From the NCBI GenBank assembly GCA_007131625.1, contig SLQC01000384.1, positions 1 to 6,236 of the forward strand: DNA of 6,236 nt. The letters run 5' to 3'. The translations under genes were made by a program, and so were the position numbers. The first letter of the stretch is position 1, and the number at the start of each line of letters is the position of its first letter. This DNA comes from Balneolales bacterium. GTDB taxonomy: Bacteria; Bacteroidota; Rhodothermia; Balneolales; Natronogracilivirgulaceae. Shown here one piece after another: positions 1 through 6,200 of the stretch. The notes under the pieces are model-generated. The model was not told the origin of the DNA and did not search any database. It worked only from the letters and a program-made list of their open reading frames with translations.

Positions 1-1584
1 AATATTGAAGGTATTCAGATTGGCGTCCGCCACCCAGTGTGGAAGTGTCCCGGTAAGATCCGGATTATGAGACAAATCCAGTGTTTCAAGATTCAGACTG
101 CCCCAGTTATCAGGAATCACACCGCTTGCCCGTACATTGACAAGCCGGAGATGTTGCAGACCGGACCAATTGTTGGCGATCCAGTCCGGAATCGGGCCCT
201 GAATGAAATTGTGTTCGAACTCCGGAGGCCGGTAATTTTCCGGAGCCGGGCGTCCGTCGGGTATGGGAACCGAGTATGAAATCTCAAAATGATCAAGGGC
301 TGTGGCGGTTTGCCATATTGCCGGAATACCGCTTTCGATGCTGTTGTCGGACATGATAAACCGGGTCCAGTATTCCAGCTGGGAATATTCTTCGGGAAGG
401 GTGCCGCTGAAGTTAACCCCCGGGAATTCGAGCCACATGAGCGAGGGCATTTCGGCTATCCAGCGCAGCATTTCGCCGGACCAGTTGCCTCCCTCCAGGC
501 GGAAGCGCTCCAGGTTCACCATGAACTTCATAACTTCTGGAATTACGCCACCTATATTATCCTGGCCTCCGATTCCGTCCAGGCGGCGCATTGCGACCAT
601 ATCCCCGAACCATACCGGGACTTCTCCCTCCCGGTTGGAGTTTGTCACGTTGAGCCGGTCCAATGAATGGGACCAAACCTGCCACCAGTCGGGGATCGGT
701 CCCGGATCCAGGTCCAGGTTGTTGATCCCGTACTGACCTGTAAAATTCTCCATGGCCGACCAGTCAGGTAACGGACCGGTGAACAGGTTGCCGCCCATCA
801 GCATATCCCGGAAGGAAGGCCTGTGGGCAATCCATTCGGGAATCATGCCGGTAAAAAAGTTATCTTCGATCAGCAGCCGCTCGAGTACCGGGAAAATCGT
901 ATGACCTCCGGTGCCGGTACCGCTTTGCGGCATTTCACCCTGAAGAAAATTGGCACGGGTTTCCAGGTATCGCATACCGGGCTGATTCAGCCTGCCCAAT
1001 GCCTGCCAGGGCAGCTCACCGGTAAAAAGATTGTTGCGAATCCGGAGCCGCTGAAGTGTCTGTATATTACCGAACTCCACGGGAATCTGCCCGCTTTGGA
1101 GGTTCACATCATAATGATACCGTTCCAGATATTGCAATCCTTCGATTTCCGGCGGGATCGGACCGGGCCGGGTCATATTGTTCCTAGGCATATTGATGCG
1201 CCTCACACGCCATTCGGGGGCTGCATCGGTTCCCATGTTTTCAACACGGGCCACACCGATCCAAAACTCCACGGGATGGGTCAGCCAGCCGGAGTTGTCT
1301 ACCCAGAAATCGCCATGCTGGGCATGATACAAAGCTACCAGGGCAAGAGAATCGTCCGGATGTACCGAAATACTAAAACTCGTAATATTCCCATCGGAAC
1401 CGACTTCTCTTTCGATCACATTGCCGTTGTGATCAATCAGTGTAGCCCGGTGCATCTGAGCATCTGCACTGCAGATCGTTCCTGAAAGGATTTTCAGTGC
1501 AAATAACCATATCAGGAGTTTATTGCCAAACGGCAACGGATTTGAGATAAACCGGGTAAATACGGCCATTGTGAAGGTAAGCAT
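1..1584 (-). CDS. Secreted leucine-rich repeat protein, C-terminus outside the window
   Basis: This frame is open for 528 codons from an ATG at 1584 and runs off the left edge without a stop. Residues 1-43 look like an export signal: a basic start, the hydrophobic stretch LLIWLFALKIL at 23-33, and a likely cut near SADA-Q. Residues 78-111 (DSLALVALYHAQHGD.W...GW...FWIGV) resemble the N-terminal cap of plant-type LRR proteins. From about residue 140 there are roughly 15 repeats spaced about 24 residues, recognised by cores such as GPIPPEI, NNLFTGELP, NFFTGMIP, NFSGTLP and LDLSHNPDLTGTLP. Such repeats form a curved solenoid used for protein or ligand binding; the ligand cannot be told. Several repeats are irregular in length. 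The start is fixed by a strong Shine-Dalgarno six bases upstream; ATG 1569 is an in-frame alternative without one. It follows two serpin genes on the same strand and may be their last co-transcribed partner. A C-terminal sorting domain could lie beyond position 1. Confidence 0.88.
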   Translation of the reverse strand, partial: MLTFTMAVFTRFISNPLPFGNKLLIWLFALKILSGTICSADAQMHRATLIDHNGNVIEREVGSDGNITSFSISVHPDDSLALVALYHAQHGDFWVDNSGWLTHPVEFWIGVARVENMGTDAAPEWRVRRINMPRNNMTRPGPIPPEIEGLQYLERYHYDVNLQSGQIPVEFGNIQTLQRLRIRNNLFTGELPWQALGRLNQPGMRYLETRANFLQGEMPQSGTGTGGHTIFPVLERLLIEDNFFTGMIPEWIAHRPSFRDMLMGGNLFTGPLPDWSAMENFTGQYGINNLDLDPGPIPDWWQVWSHSLDRLNVTNSNREGEVPVWFGDMVAMRRLDGIGGQDNIGGVIPEVMKFMVNLERFRLEGGNWSGEMLRWIAEMPSLMWLEFPGVNFSGTLPEEYSQLEYWTRFIMSDNSIESGIPAIWQTATALDHFEISYSVPIPDGRPAPENYRPPEFEHNFIQGPIPDWIANNWSGLQHLRLVNVRASGVIPDNWGSLNLETLDLSHNPDLTGTLPHWVADANLNTFNI

Positions 1585-1590
1585 AGGATA

Positions 1591-1597
1591 TCCTCCT
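1591..1597 (-). promoter_or_regulatory. Shine-Dalgarno of the LRR gene
   Basis: On the minus strand the sequence reads AGGAGGA, then TATCCT, then ATG. This near-perfect ribosome binding site with a six-base spacer decides the start at 1584. It is the strongest ribosome binding site in the window. Confidence 0.8.
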
Positions 1598-1602
1598 AAC
1601 TC

Positions 1603-1615
1603 TTAATGTCATTAA
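1603..1615. promoter_or_regulatory. 13-base perfect dyad upstream of the LRR gene
   Basis: The sequence TTAATG-T-CATTAA is a perfect 6-base inverted repeat around one central base. It ends 18 bases upstream of the LRR start, just upstream of its Shine-Dalgarno. It could be a protein binding site, but short AT-rich palindromes also arise by chance. A related arm pair is found at 4570-4587 in front of the serpin genes. Confidence 0.3.
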
Positions 1616-1668
1616 TTACATGCGAGTAAATCGGTTGCAGATAAAATTGTAGCAAGTTCCTTCATCAT

Positions 1669-1687
1669 CGGCCCTGACTCAGGGCCG
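1669..1687 (-). terminator. GC-rich hairpin after the second serpin gene
   Basis: CGGCCCTG and CAGGGCCG form an 8-base stem, nearly all G-C pairs, around the loop ACT. It starts 5 bases after the serpin stop codon on the minus strand. There is no run of T after it on either strand, so it is not a textbook intrinsic terminator. It may cause partial termination or stabilise the 3' end of the serpin mRNA, separating LRR expression from serpin expression. Confidence 0.5.
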
Positions 1688-1692
1688 GCTTC

Positions 1693-3000
1693 TCAGCCAT
1701 CCCCTGCATATTTCCCCATAAACAGGATGGTGTTGCTGCTGTTTTCGCGGATAAAGAAAAGAAATGGCCGGTTCAGACGGATGACCGGATGGGAAGGTCC
1801 TACACTGAGAAATGATCCTTCAACAACAGTCACTGCCGCCGCCTCACTGCCTTGTTCGTCCACTTTGATCACTGCACGATGCAATACATCGGAAATATAA
1901 AGCGGTGCTTCCGGATGGATACGTGAAAAATCGGCTCTGTGATCATCAAACGGGAGTTGAAGTCCCATGGATTCCAGATCATCCTTAAGAGACCCATAAT
2001 CGAAATCAATTTCAAATCTTGGCATAAACACTTCCACCGTGTCCCGTTCAAGTTGCGAAAGCATCGCTTCATACACCTGCGGTGTGAGTGATCCGGCAAA
2101 ATCACCCAGACGCTCCGAATCAGCAGGCAGAAAGGCCGTAAACGAAAAATCCCCCTCTTCACCGTATTCCAGATCGACCACCTTCCATTCATCATTCCGG
2201 TAAAAGCGGAAATTTTCTCGCACCCACATCAGGGGGACTTCGATTTGGTCACCCGCTCCGGTTGTAAATGGCCGGTCACGGGTGTTGTCCGGATCAAACG
2301 CTATGGTCCAGTCGGCTCTGAAATAGATCGCATTAATCAGATACATCACCACATCCCTGCCAATTTGTTCGAGCATTTCATCGATCAATCCGTTTGTTTT
2401 GTCGCTGATCCAGTTGTTGATGATGTCCACTGCTCCGGGATCGGAGAAATCAAGTCCCGCTATTTCCGCGTCAAAGTATTCCTCGTTGGTTTCAAGGAAT
2501 TCCCTAAGTACATCAAAGCCCTGCCGGTACCAGATCGAATTGGCAATTTCTATGCGGACCATCGGATCCAGTTGGGTTAAAAGACGGATCAGATCCCGGA
2601 AGGCCTTGTTGATCTCGTCATTGGACAGTCCTTCGTGACCGAATACATCACGCATTTGTGTATAGGTGACGCCGTCAGCACCATTCAATGCCATCCCGAA
2701 GGCCATGGAGATGCTGAGCGGAGATGCAAAAAAGCTTTGCTCCGGGATTTCTTCGGCGATCTTGTGCAGAATATCAAAAGTAAAATGATTGGCGCCATCA
2801 ACCAGCACCTGCTCCTGGGCCGTCAGTTCCCGCATCTGTCCGGGAGGAGCCGGGTCCGCGTCGGCACCCGATCCGGTTATATCACAACCGGATGTCAAAA
2901 CCAGGTAAAACGTCATGAAGCCGGCAAGCCATGCCACCGTCATAAGGTGTGTGTACCGGCTGAATACAAAATAAACCTTCCGGTTACCGCGATTTTTCAT
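1693..3000 (-). CDS. Serpin, putative inhibitory surface lipoprotein, P1 Leu
   Basis: This is a 435-residue serpin, a full-length family member (core about 370 residues plus leader) that would trap serine or cysteine proteases by a suicide mechanism. Residues 20-39 form a hydrophobic segment ending VLTSGC, so Cys39 may be lipidated and the protein anchored outside the inner membrane; the lipobox is imperfect (Thr at -3). Family landmarks are SPLSIS at 93-98 (shutter), NAIYF at 223-227, His374 (shutter histidine), and the C-terminal signature IRLNRPFLFFI at 407-417, which fits the PROSITE pattern. The hinge E-Q-G-S-E-A-A-A-V-T (382-391) has small residues and Ser at P14, as in inhibitors; Val at P9 also occurs in neuroserpin. 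Counting 17 residues places P1-P1' at Leu398-Ser399 with Phe at P2, pointing to chymotrypsin-like or elastase-like targets. The start has GAGGTGA upstream. It lies 36 bases after the paralogous serpin, so the two are probably one transcript. Confidence 0.93.
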   Translation of the reverse strand: MKNRGNRKVYFVFSRYTHLMTVAWLAGFMTFYLVLTSGCDITGSGADADPAPPGQMRELTAQEQVLVDGANHFTFDILHKIAEEIPEQSFFASPLSISMAFGMALNGADGVTYTQMRDVFGHEGLSNDEINKAFRDLIRLLTQLDPMVRIEIANSIWYRQGFDVLREFLETNEEYFDAEIAGLDFSDPGAVDIINNWISDKTNGLIDEMLEQIGRDVVMYLINAIYFRADWTIAFDPDNTRDRPFTTGAGDQIEVPLMWVRENFRFYRNDEWKVVDLEYGEEGDFSFTAFLPADSERLGDFAGSLTPQVYEAMLSQLERDTVEVFMPRFEIDFDYGSLKDDLESMGLQLPFDDHRADFSRIHPEAPLYISDVLHRAVIKVDEQGSEAAAVTVVEGSFLSVGPSHPVIRLNRPFLFFIRENSSNTILFMGKYAGDG

Positions 3001-3003
3001 CGT

Positions 3004-3010
3004 TCACCTC
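3004..3010 (-). promoter_or_regulatory. Shine-Dalgarno of the downstream serpin
   Basis: The minus strand reads GAGGTGA-ACG-ATG. The site lies in the 36-base gap between the two serpin genes and supports the start at 3000 rather than the internal Met20. Confidence 0.6.
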
Positions 3011-3036
3011 AAATTTTAATAATTTCATTGTTCGGT

Positions 3037-4323
3037 TCACTGCGCGGCCGGATTATTCATCACGCCCATAAACAACGGCGAATTCGACTCGACTTCCCGG
3101 ATCACATAGAAATAAGGCCGGTCAAAGCGAATCTGTACCCGTTGCGGGGCACTGGTTACGCCTATTTCAACAGAGGTTACGGCAGCGGCCTCGGTTCCTT
3201 CCTCATCCACCCGGATAAATGTTTTATGCCGTGCATCGCTCACATACAGATCTTCGTATTCAGGATTTATCCGGCTGAAATCAGAAAGCTCCGGATAAAA
3301 CGCGTCCACCATGCCCAGCGATTCAAGCACTTTAGCCAAATCCTCCATTTCGTATTCCAGCTCGAATTTGGGCATTTCCAGGTCAATCGTCACGCGTCTG
3401 TATCCGCGGGTAATCTCATTCCATGTCTCGCGGTCCATATCACGAATCCATTCATCCACGGCGGTCTGTTCATCCGGCAGCACCAGGGTCATGGCAAAAC
3501 CGGCATCGCCATAGTACAAATTCACCCCCTGCCAGTTTGAACCTGTGGCGTATTGCATATTTTCCACCTCTGCCAATCGCATCATATCCACTTCGGTTGA
3601 GGAGCCATCGGCAAGAATGAAGAGGCTTTTCCCGGTTTGTTTCGGATCAAACTGTATCGTCCATTCACCATTGAAATAGATCGCATTGATCAGGTACATC
3701 ACCGTAAGCGGATCGATCGGGCCTTCCACGATTTCTTCGATCAGACCCTCCGTATGTTCCGCCACCCAGTTATTGATCATATCGACCGTGGCCGGATCAT
3801 TGAAATCCGTCTGTTGAATAAGCGCATTGAAAAATTCCTGGTTGTCCCGGATAAAATCGGGATTTACATCGAAAGCTTTTCCCCTGACTTCGTTTCGGTA
3901 CCAGATGGAATTGGCGATTTGAAACGTGACCTGGTCATCGAAGGTGGTCAACAGTTCGGTCAGACTGCGGGCGGCCTCGTTTATTTGCTGCCGGTCCATT
4001 CCTTCCAGTCCCAGCATTTCCTGAATCTGTTCGTATGTTTCTCCCTCGGCTCCGTTCAGAAGCATTCCGATTGCCATTACGATGCTGAGCGGGGATACAA
4101 AGTGATTGGACCCGGGTTCGGCTTCGACGACCTGCTGCATCAACTCCATTCCAAACCAGGTTGACCCGTCGATCAGTTGATTTTCATAAGTATCGAGTTC
4201 ACGAGGCAGTTCCCGGCGCTCGAAAGGTTTGGGATCTTTGTTATCGTCACGTGCGCCGATAAGGTCACATGTGGTCGTCATGACCCAAAGGGTGGTAATA
4301 AATAGCATGGCAAAAGGCTTCAT
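3037..4323 (-). CDS. Serpin, putative inhibitory surface lipoprotein, P1 Thr
   Basis: This 428-residue protein is a paralogue of its downstream neighbour; about half the residues match by eye in the block starting SPLSI. A short hydrophobic leader (MKPFAMLFITTLWVM) ends TTTC, so Cys19 sits where the other serpin has its lipid cysteine. Thr at -1 is atypical for a lipobox, so lipidation is uncertain. Landmarks are SPLSI at 77-81, NAIYF at 213-217, His366, and the C-terminal signature IRFDRPYFYVI at 398-408, in which Tyr replaces the usual Phe. The hinge E-E-G-T-E-A-A-A-V-T (374-383) is nearly ideal for an inhibitor, with Thr at P14. By the 17-residue count P1-P1' is Thr390-Ser391 with Val at P2, suggesting elastase-like or other small-residue proteases; the loop is one residue shorter than in the neighbour. 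About five extra residues (near 144-150) follow NSIWYR. It is the first gene of the probable operon. No clear Shine-Dalgarno precedes ATG 4323, which is common in Bacteroidota. Confidence 0.92.
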   Translation of the reverse strand: MKPFAMLFITTLWVMTTTCDLIGARDDNKDPKPFERRELPRELDTYENQLIDGSTWFGMELMQQVVEAEPGSNHFVSPLSIVMAIGMLLNGAEGETYEQIQEMLGLEGMDRQQINEAARSLTELLTTFDDQVTFQIANSIWYRNEVRGKAFDVNPDFIRDNQEFFNALIQQTDFNDPATVDMINNWVAEHTEGLIEEIVEGPIDPLTVMYLINAIYFNGEWTIQFDPKQTGKSLFILADGSSTEVDMMRLAEVENMQYATGSNWQGVNLYYGDAGFAMTLVLPDEQTAVDEWIRDMDRETWNEITRGYRRVTIDLEMPKFELEYEMEDLAKVLESLGMVDAFYPELSDFSRINPEYEDLYVSDARHKTFIRVDEEGTEAAAVTSVEIGVTSAPQRVQIRFDRPYFYVIREVESNSPLFMGVMNNPAAQ

Positions 4324-4402
4324 GACTAATACAGTTTAAGGAATGGTCATTTTGTAATTAATAAAACGGTTCAATATCAAAATAATTTGGGTATGCGTGT
4401 TG

Positions 4403-4464
4403 ATCATTCACTCGTTATGATGTCCGTTCATTCCGTTATGATGACCAATCACTCGTTCACTATC
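4403..4464. repeat. Three imperfect 20-21 base direct repeats
   Basis: Units at 4403-4422, 4423-4443 and 4444-4464 align on a shared plan: a TCA near base 6-8, then CTCGTT or TTCCGTT. Units 1 and 2 share CGTTATGATG exactly; units 1 and 3 share TCACTCGTT exactly. The period is about two helical turns, so bound proteins would sit on one face of the DNA. The block lies 80-141 bases upstream of the first serpin start, a usual place for activator or repressor sites. Confidence 0.5.
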
Positions 4465-4492
4465 TAATAACGAAACACCCGAAGAGCGTACC

Positions 4493-4528
4493 TTACCTAT
4501 TGCGTTGTTCACCTCTGTTACCTATTGC
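4493..4528. repeat. 11-base direct repeat, 25 bases apart
   Basis: TTACCTATTGC occurs at 4493-4503 and again, identical, at 4518-4528. It is in non-coding DNA about 170-205 bases upstream of the serpin start. It could be a paired binding site or a local duplication. Confidence 0.45.
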
Positions 4529-4569
4529 AATTCCACAACTCACCCTGGATCAATAATCCCTCATACTAC

Positions 4570-4587
4570 TTAATGCGGTGGGCATTA
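4570..4587. promoter_or_regulatory. Dyad TAATGC-N5-GCATTA
   Basis: TAATGC (4571-4576) and GCATTA (4582-4587) are exact inverted copies around GGTGG. With the preceding T at 4570 the left arm reads TTAATG, the same as the arm of the dyad in front of the LRR gene. It may be an operator or a small hairpin. Confidence 0.3.
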
Positions 4588-4596
4588 GACAGTGCA

Positions 4597-4615
4597 GTGT
4601 CAACGTAAATGACAC
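4597..4615. promoter_or_regulatory. Dyad GTGTCA-N7-TGACAC, possible operator
   Basis: Two exact 6-base inverted arms surround the 7-base spacer ACGTAAA, a 19-base layout typical of a dimeric helix-turn-helix regulator site. It is centred about 110 bases upstream of ATG 4717 and about 280 bases upstream of the serpin start. No regulator gene is in the window. Confidence 0.35.
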
Positions 4616-4668
4616 AAAAATTTTTTAATTTAATAAGAACGTAAGTAGCATTAATTATTACTTGAACG

Positions 4669-4697
4669 TTAAGATCTGCTTTCAATCACGTTACAAT
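4669..4697 (+). promoter_or_regulatory. Possible sigma-70-like promoter facing right
   Basis: TTAAGA, a 17-base spacer and TACAAT (5 of 6 matches to TATAAT) lie just upstream of the AGGG and ATG at 4708-4719. The leader would be very short. Bacteroidota primary promoters often differ from this pattern, so this is weak. Confidence 0.25.
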
Positions 4698-4716
4698 TAA
4701 CCTACACAGGGATAAA

Positions 4717-4782
4717 ATGACTCTTTCAGCCGGAGAGACCGGTTTTTCTGCGCTCTCAACGACGTGGAAAACCAGTGGCTGA
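4717..4782 (+). other. Out-of-frame start segment of the deacetylase gene
   Basis: AGGG at 4708-4711 and a five-base spacer precede ATG 4717, the only good start in this area. Its frame gives 21 residues (MTLSAGETGFSALS...) and stops at 4780-4782, overlapping the deacetylase frame. One extra T in the T5 run at 4743-4747 would join it to the long frame as MTLSAGETGFFCALNDVENQ and so on. In that joined protein TLSAGETG falls where NodB enzymes have TFDDGxTG, about 28 residues before the second strand. This suggests a frameshifted, degenerate beginning. A sequencing error in the T run is also possible. Confidence 0.45.
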
Positions 4783-5741
4783 TCGAGCATGATCTGTTCA
4801 TCGACTATGAAATTGTTTCCGAGAGCTACGACCGGTACCCCACTCTCCAGCGATACCTGATCGAGGAGTTGATTCCGCACGGATTCGGATGGTTTGGGCA
4901 CGGCCATGCCCATGACCATCAAGACGAGCTGGATTATGAAGTCGCCAAAGCCTCATTCTTCCAAAATTATGAAAGTATGAAAAGTTATGTATTAGAGCCG
5001 GTGTCCTATGGATATCCTTACGGAGCCGGTCTCCTGCCTGAAACACGAAAAGCGCTCAGGGAGTCCGGCTTTTTGAATGGACGTCTTTTCCAGCCCGAAT
5101 TTGAGGGTTACGGACCCTATATCATGCCGGGTGACGAAACCGAGCCCCCGGACTGGTACGCCCTGCCCTCTCTCAGGATGGAAGATAACGATTTTCAGGG
5201 CCGTTCACAGGCGGTCAACAATCCATCGGAATTCAAGGCTCATATGGAGCAAAACATCGAGCTGGGATCGTGGCTGATCAGCACCTATCACGGCATCGGA
5301 TTCGATGGTGAGACCGACGGACGCCATGAAGCCTGGGGATTCTATCGCCGGGATTATTTCTATGAAGAGATGCTGTATGTCAGGGAACAGCGGGAGCAGG
5401 GCAATGTGTGGCTGGCATCGATGGACGACGTCACCCTGAATGTCCTGCAGCGCAACGGGGCTGTCTGGGATCTTGAAAAGGATGCAAACTCCCCGCATGT
5501 AAATGCTTACCGACTGTATCTGGATGATGGCCTTGATAACGATTTTTACCGTATGCCACTGACACTGCGGCTTCGGTTCGATCCGGATTACAGGGGCCGG
5601 CATCTGACCGTTTATTCACCCGACGGCGGAGAAGTCCTGAACCGGGAGCTGATCGACTCCGGCAACATGCTGATTACCCTGCCACCGGCCGGTGTTTATT
5701 ACCGGTTCATCGTTGAGGAGTGGGAGCCCGTGGTTTTCTAA
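4764..5741 (+). CDS. N-terminally truncated polysaccharide-deacetylase-like protein (NodB/CE4 type)
   Basis: The open part is 325 codons from a GTG at 4764. Motifs of the NodB fold are visible: GHGHAHDH at 45-52 (like the metal-binding HxxxH of motif 2), GYPYG at 83-87 (like motif 3), and STYHGIG around His176 (like motif 5). NVWLASMDDVTLNVLQRNGA (214-233) matches the end of the barrel in secreted deacetylases. Residues from about 245 look like a beta-rich C-terminal domain. Intact members remove N- or O-acetyl groups from envelope or plant polysaccharides outside the cell. Here the N-terminal motif with the catalytic aspartates (TFDDG) and the signal peptide are absent, and upstream DNA is AT-rich and non-coding. 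GTG 4764 has no Shine-Dalgarno; in frame the reading extends only to a TAA at 4713. I take it as a decayed or frameshifted gene, probably inactive. No other polysaccharide gene is nearby. Confidence 0.6.
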   Translation: MENQWLIEHDLFIDYEIVSESYDRYPTLQRYLIEELIPHGFGWFGHGHAHDHQDELDYEVAKASFFQNYESMKSYVLEPVSYGYPYGAGLLPETRKALRESGFLNGRLFQPEFEGYGPYIMPGDETEPPDWYALPSLRMEDNDFQGRSQAVNNPSEFKAHMEQNIELGSWLISTYHGIGFDGETDGRHEAWGFYRRDYFYEEMLYVREQREQGNVWLASMDDVTLNVLQRNGAVWDLEKDANSPHVNAYRLYLDDGLDNDFYRMPLTLRLRFDPDYRGRHLTVYSPDGGEVLNRELIDSGNMLITLPPAGVYYRFIVEEWEPVVF

Positions 5742-5909
5742 GCACCATACGGCAGACCGATGTGGACAGGATTGATGTGTTTTTTGAAGGCATAAAATTA
5801 GTTAGCGAGCCAACACAAGTTTTATTCAAATTCAAAACTTTCAGTATACATTTTTTGCCGCTTCTTGGTTATTATTATAGGGTAAACAATTAATCAAGCA
5901 TTACACTTT

Positions 5910-6200
5910 ATGGATACCAAAACTAAAGATTTAAAAAGCCTTCTTCACGAAAGCATTGAGAATATAGACGATGAGGATCTGCTCCGTGTGGCGAAAAGTG
6001 TACTGGATCGTAAATACACGCCTGCCGAAAACATTGAACTGAACGAGTACCAGAAACAACGTCTTGAGAAAGCAAAAGCCAGTATTGCCAAAGGAGAGTA
6101 CTTGAGCAATGAACAGGCCGACAAATTGGTATCTCAATGGCTAAACGAATGTAAGCATCCTACCAACCACGTCTTTCCTGGCAGGGTAATTCCGGTGTAG
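5910..6200 (+). CDS. Putative antitoxin-like protein of a type II toxin-antitoxin module
   Basis: This small acidic and lysine-rich protein has 96 residues. Residues 1-35 (MDTKTKDLKSLLHESIENID...) look helical, with a pattern known from short Bacteroidota antitoxins that begin M-[ND]-T-x-x-L-K-x-x-[LI]-H. Residues 43-79 (IELNEYQKQRLEKAKASIAKGEYLSNEQADKLVSQWLNE) match the usual second half, 'Lseeqk..ie.a...i..G...s.ee......kWl', which normally ends the protein. Here 16 more residues (CKHPTNHVFPGRVIPV) follow and look unlike the rest. Antitoxins of this type neutralise a RelE/ParE-like toxin encoded just downstream, often overlapping. No such gene is recognisable after it: an overlapping ATG at 6137 reads MAKRM and stops. 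There is no Shine-Dalgarno before ATG 5910. The 168-base gap before it is AT-rich and could hold its promoter (TTGCCG at 5855, TATAGG at 5876). Family assignment is by pattern memory only. Confidence 0.5.
   Translation: MDTKTKDLKSLLHESIENIDDEDLLRVAKSVLDRKYTPAENIELNEYQKQRLEKAKASIAKGEYLSNEQADKLVSQWLNECKHPTNHVFPGRVIPV

Larger units (their letters stand above)
4324..4716. other. Divergent intergenic region between serpins and deacetylase remnant
   Basis: About 390 bases without a convincing gene on either strand; all frames are broken and the second half is strongly AT-rich. It must carry the promoter of the minus-strand serpin genes. On that strand a weak pair TTGATA / TACAAA with an 18-base spacer lies at about 4351-4380, but it is not convincing. 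The region also holds the repeats and dyads listed separately. Confidence 0.7.

Noticed and set aside
37..1485. Several plus-strand open frames of 80-220 codons
   Set aside because: They lie opposite the continuous LRR frame, which has a strong ribosome site and clear repeats; they show no domain pattern.
2635..3540. Plus-strand open frame of 301 codons
   Set aside because: It lies opposite both serpin genes and spans the gap between them; composition is rich in His, Arg and Cys without a domain pattern. It is a shadow of the minus-strand genes.
4401..4530. CRISPR array or plasmid origin iterons
   Set aside because: The repeat units are contiguous, imperfect and only three in number, with no unique spacers of equal length and no replication gene nearby.
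4638..4670. Imperfect inverted repeat AACGTAAGTA / TACTTGAACGTT
   Set aside because: The arms need a two-base bulge and the region is very AT-rich, so chance pairing is likely.
4686..5046. Minus-strand open frames of 78-82 codons over the deacetylase start
   Set aside because: They mirror the deacetylase coding sequence and have no recognisable protein features.
5762..5893. Plus-strand frame of 43 codons starting at GTG 5762
   Set aside because: It has no ATG, no ribosome site and AT-rich low-complexity composition; it is probably just the gap between genes.
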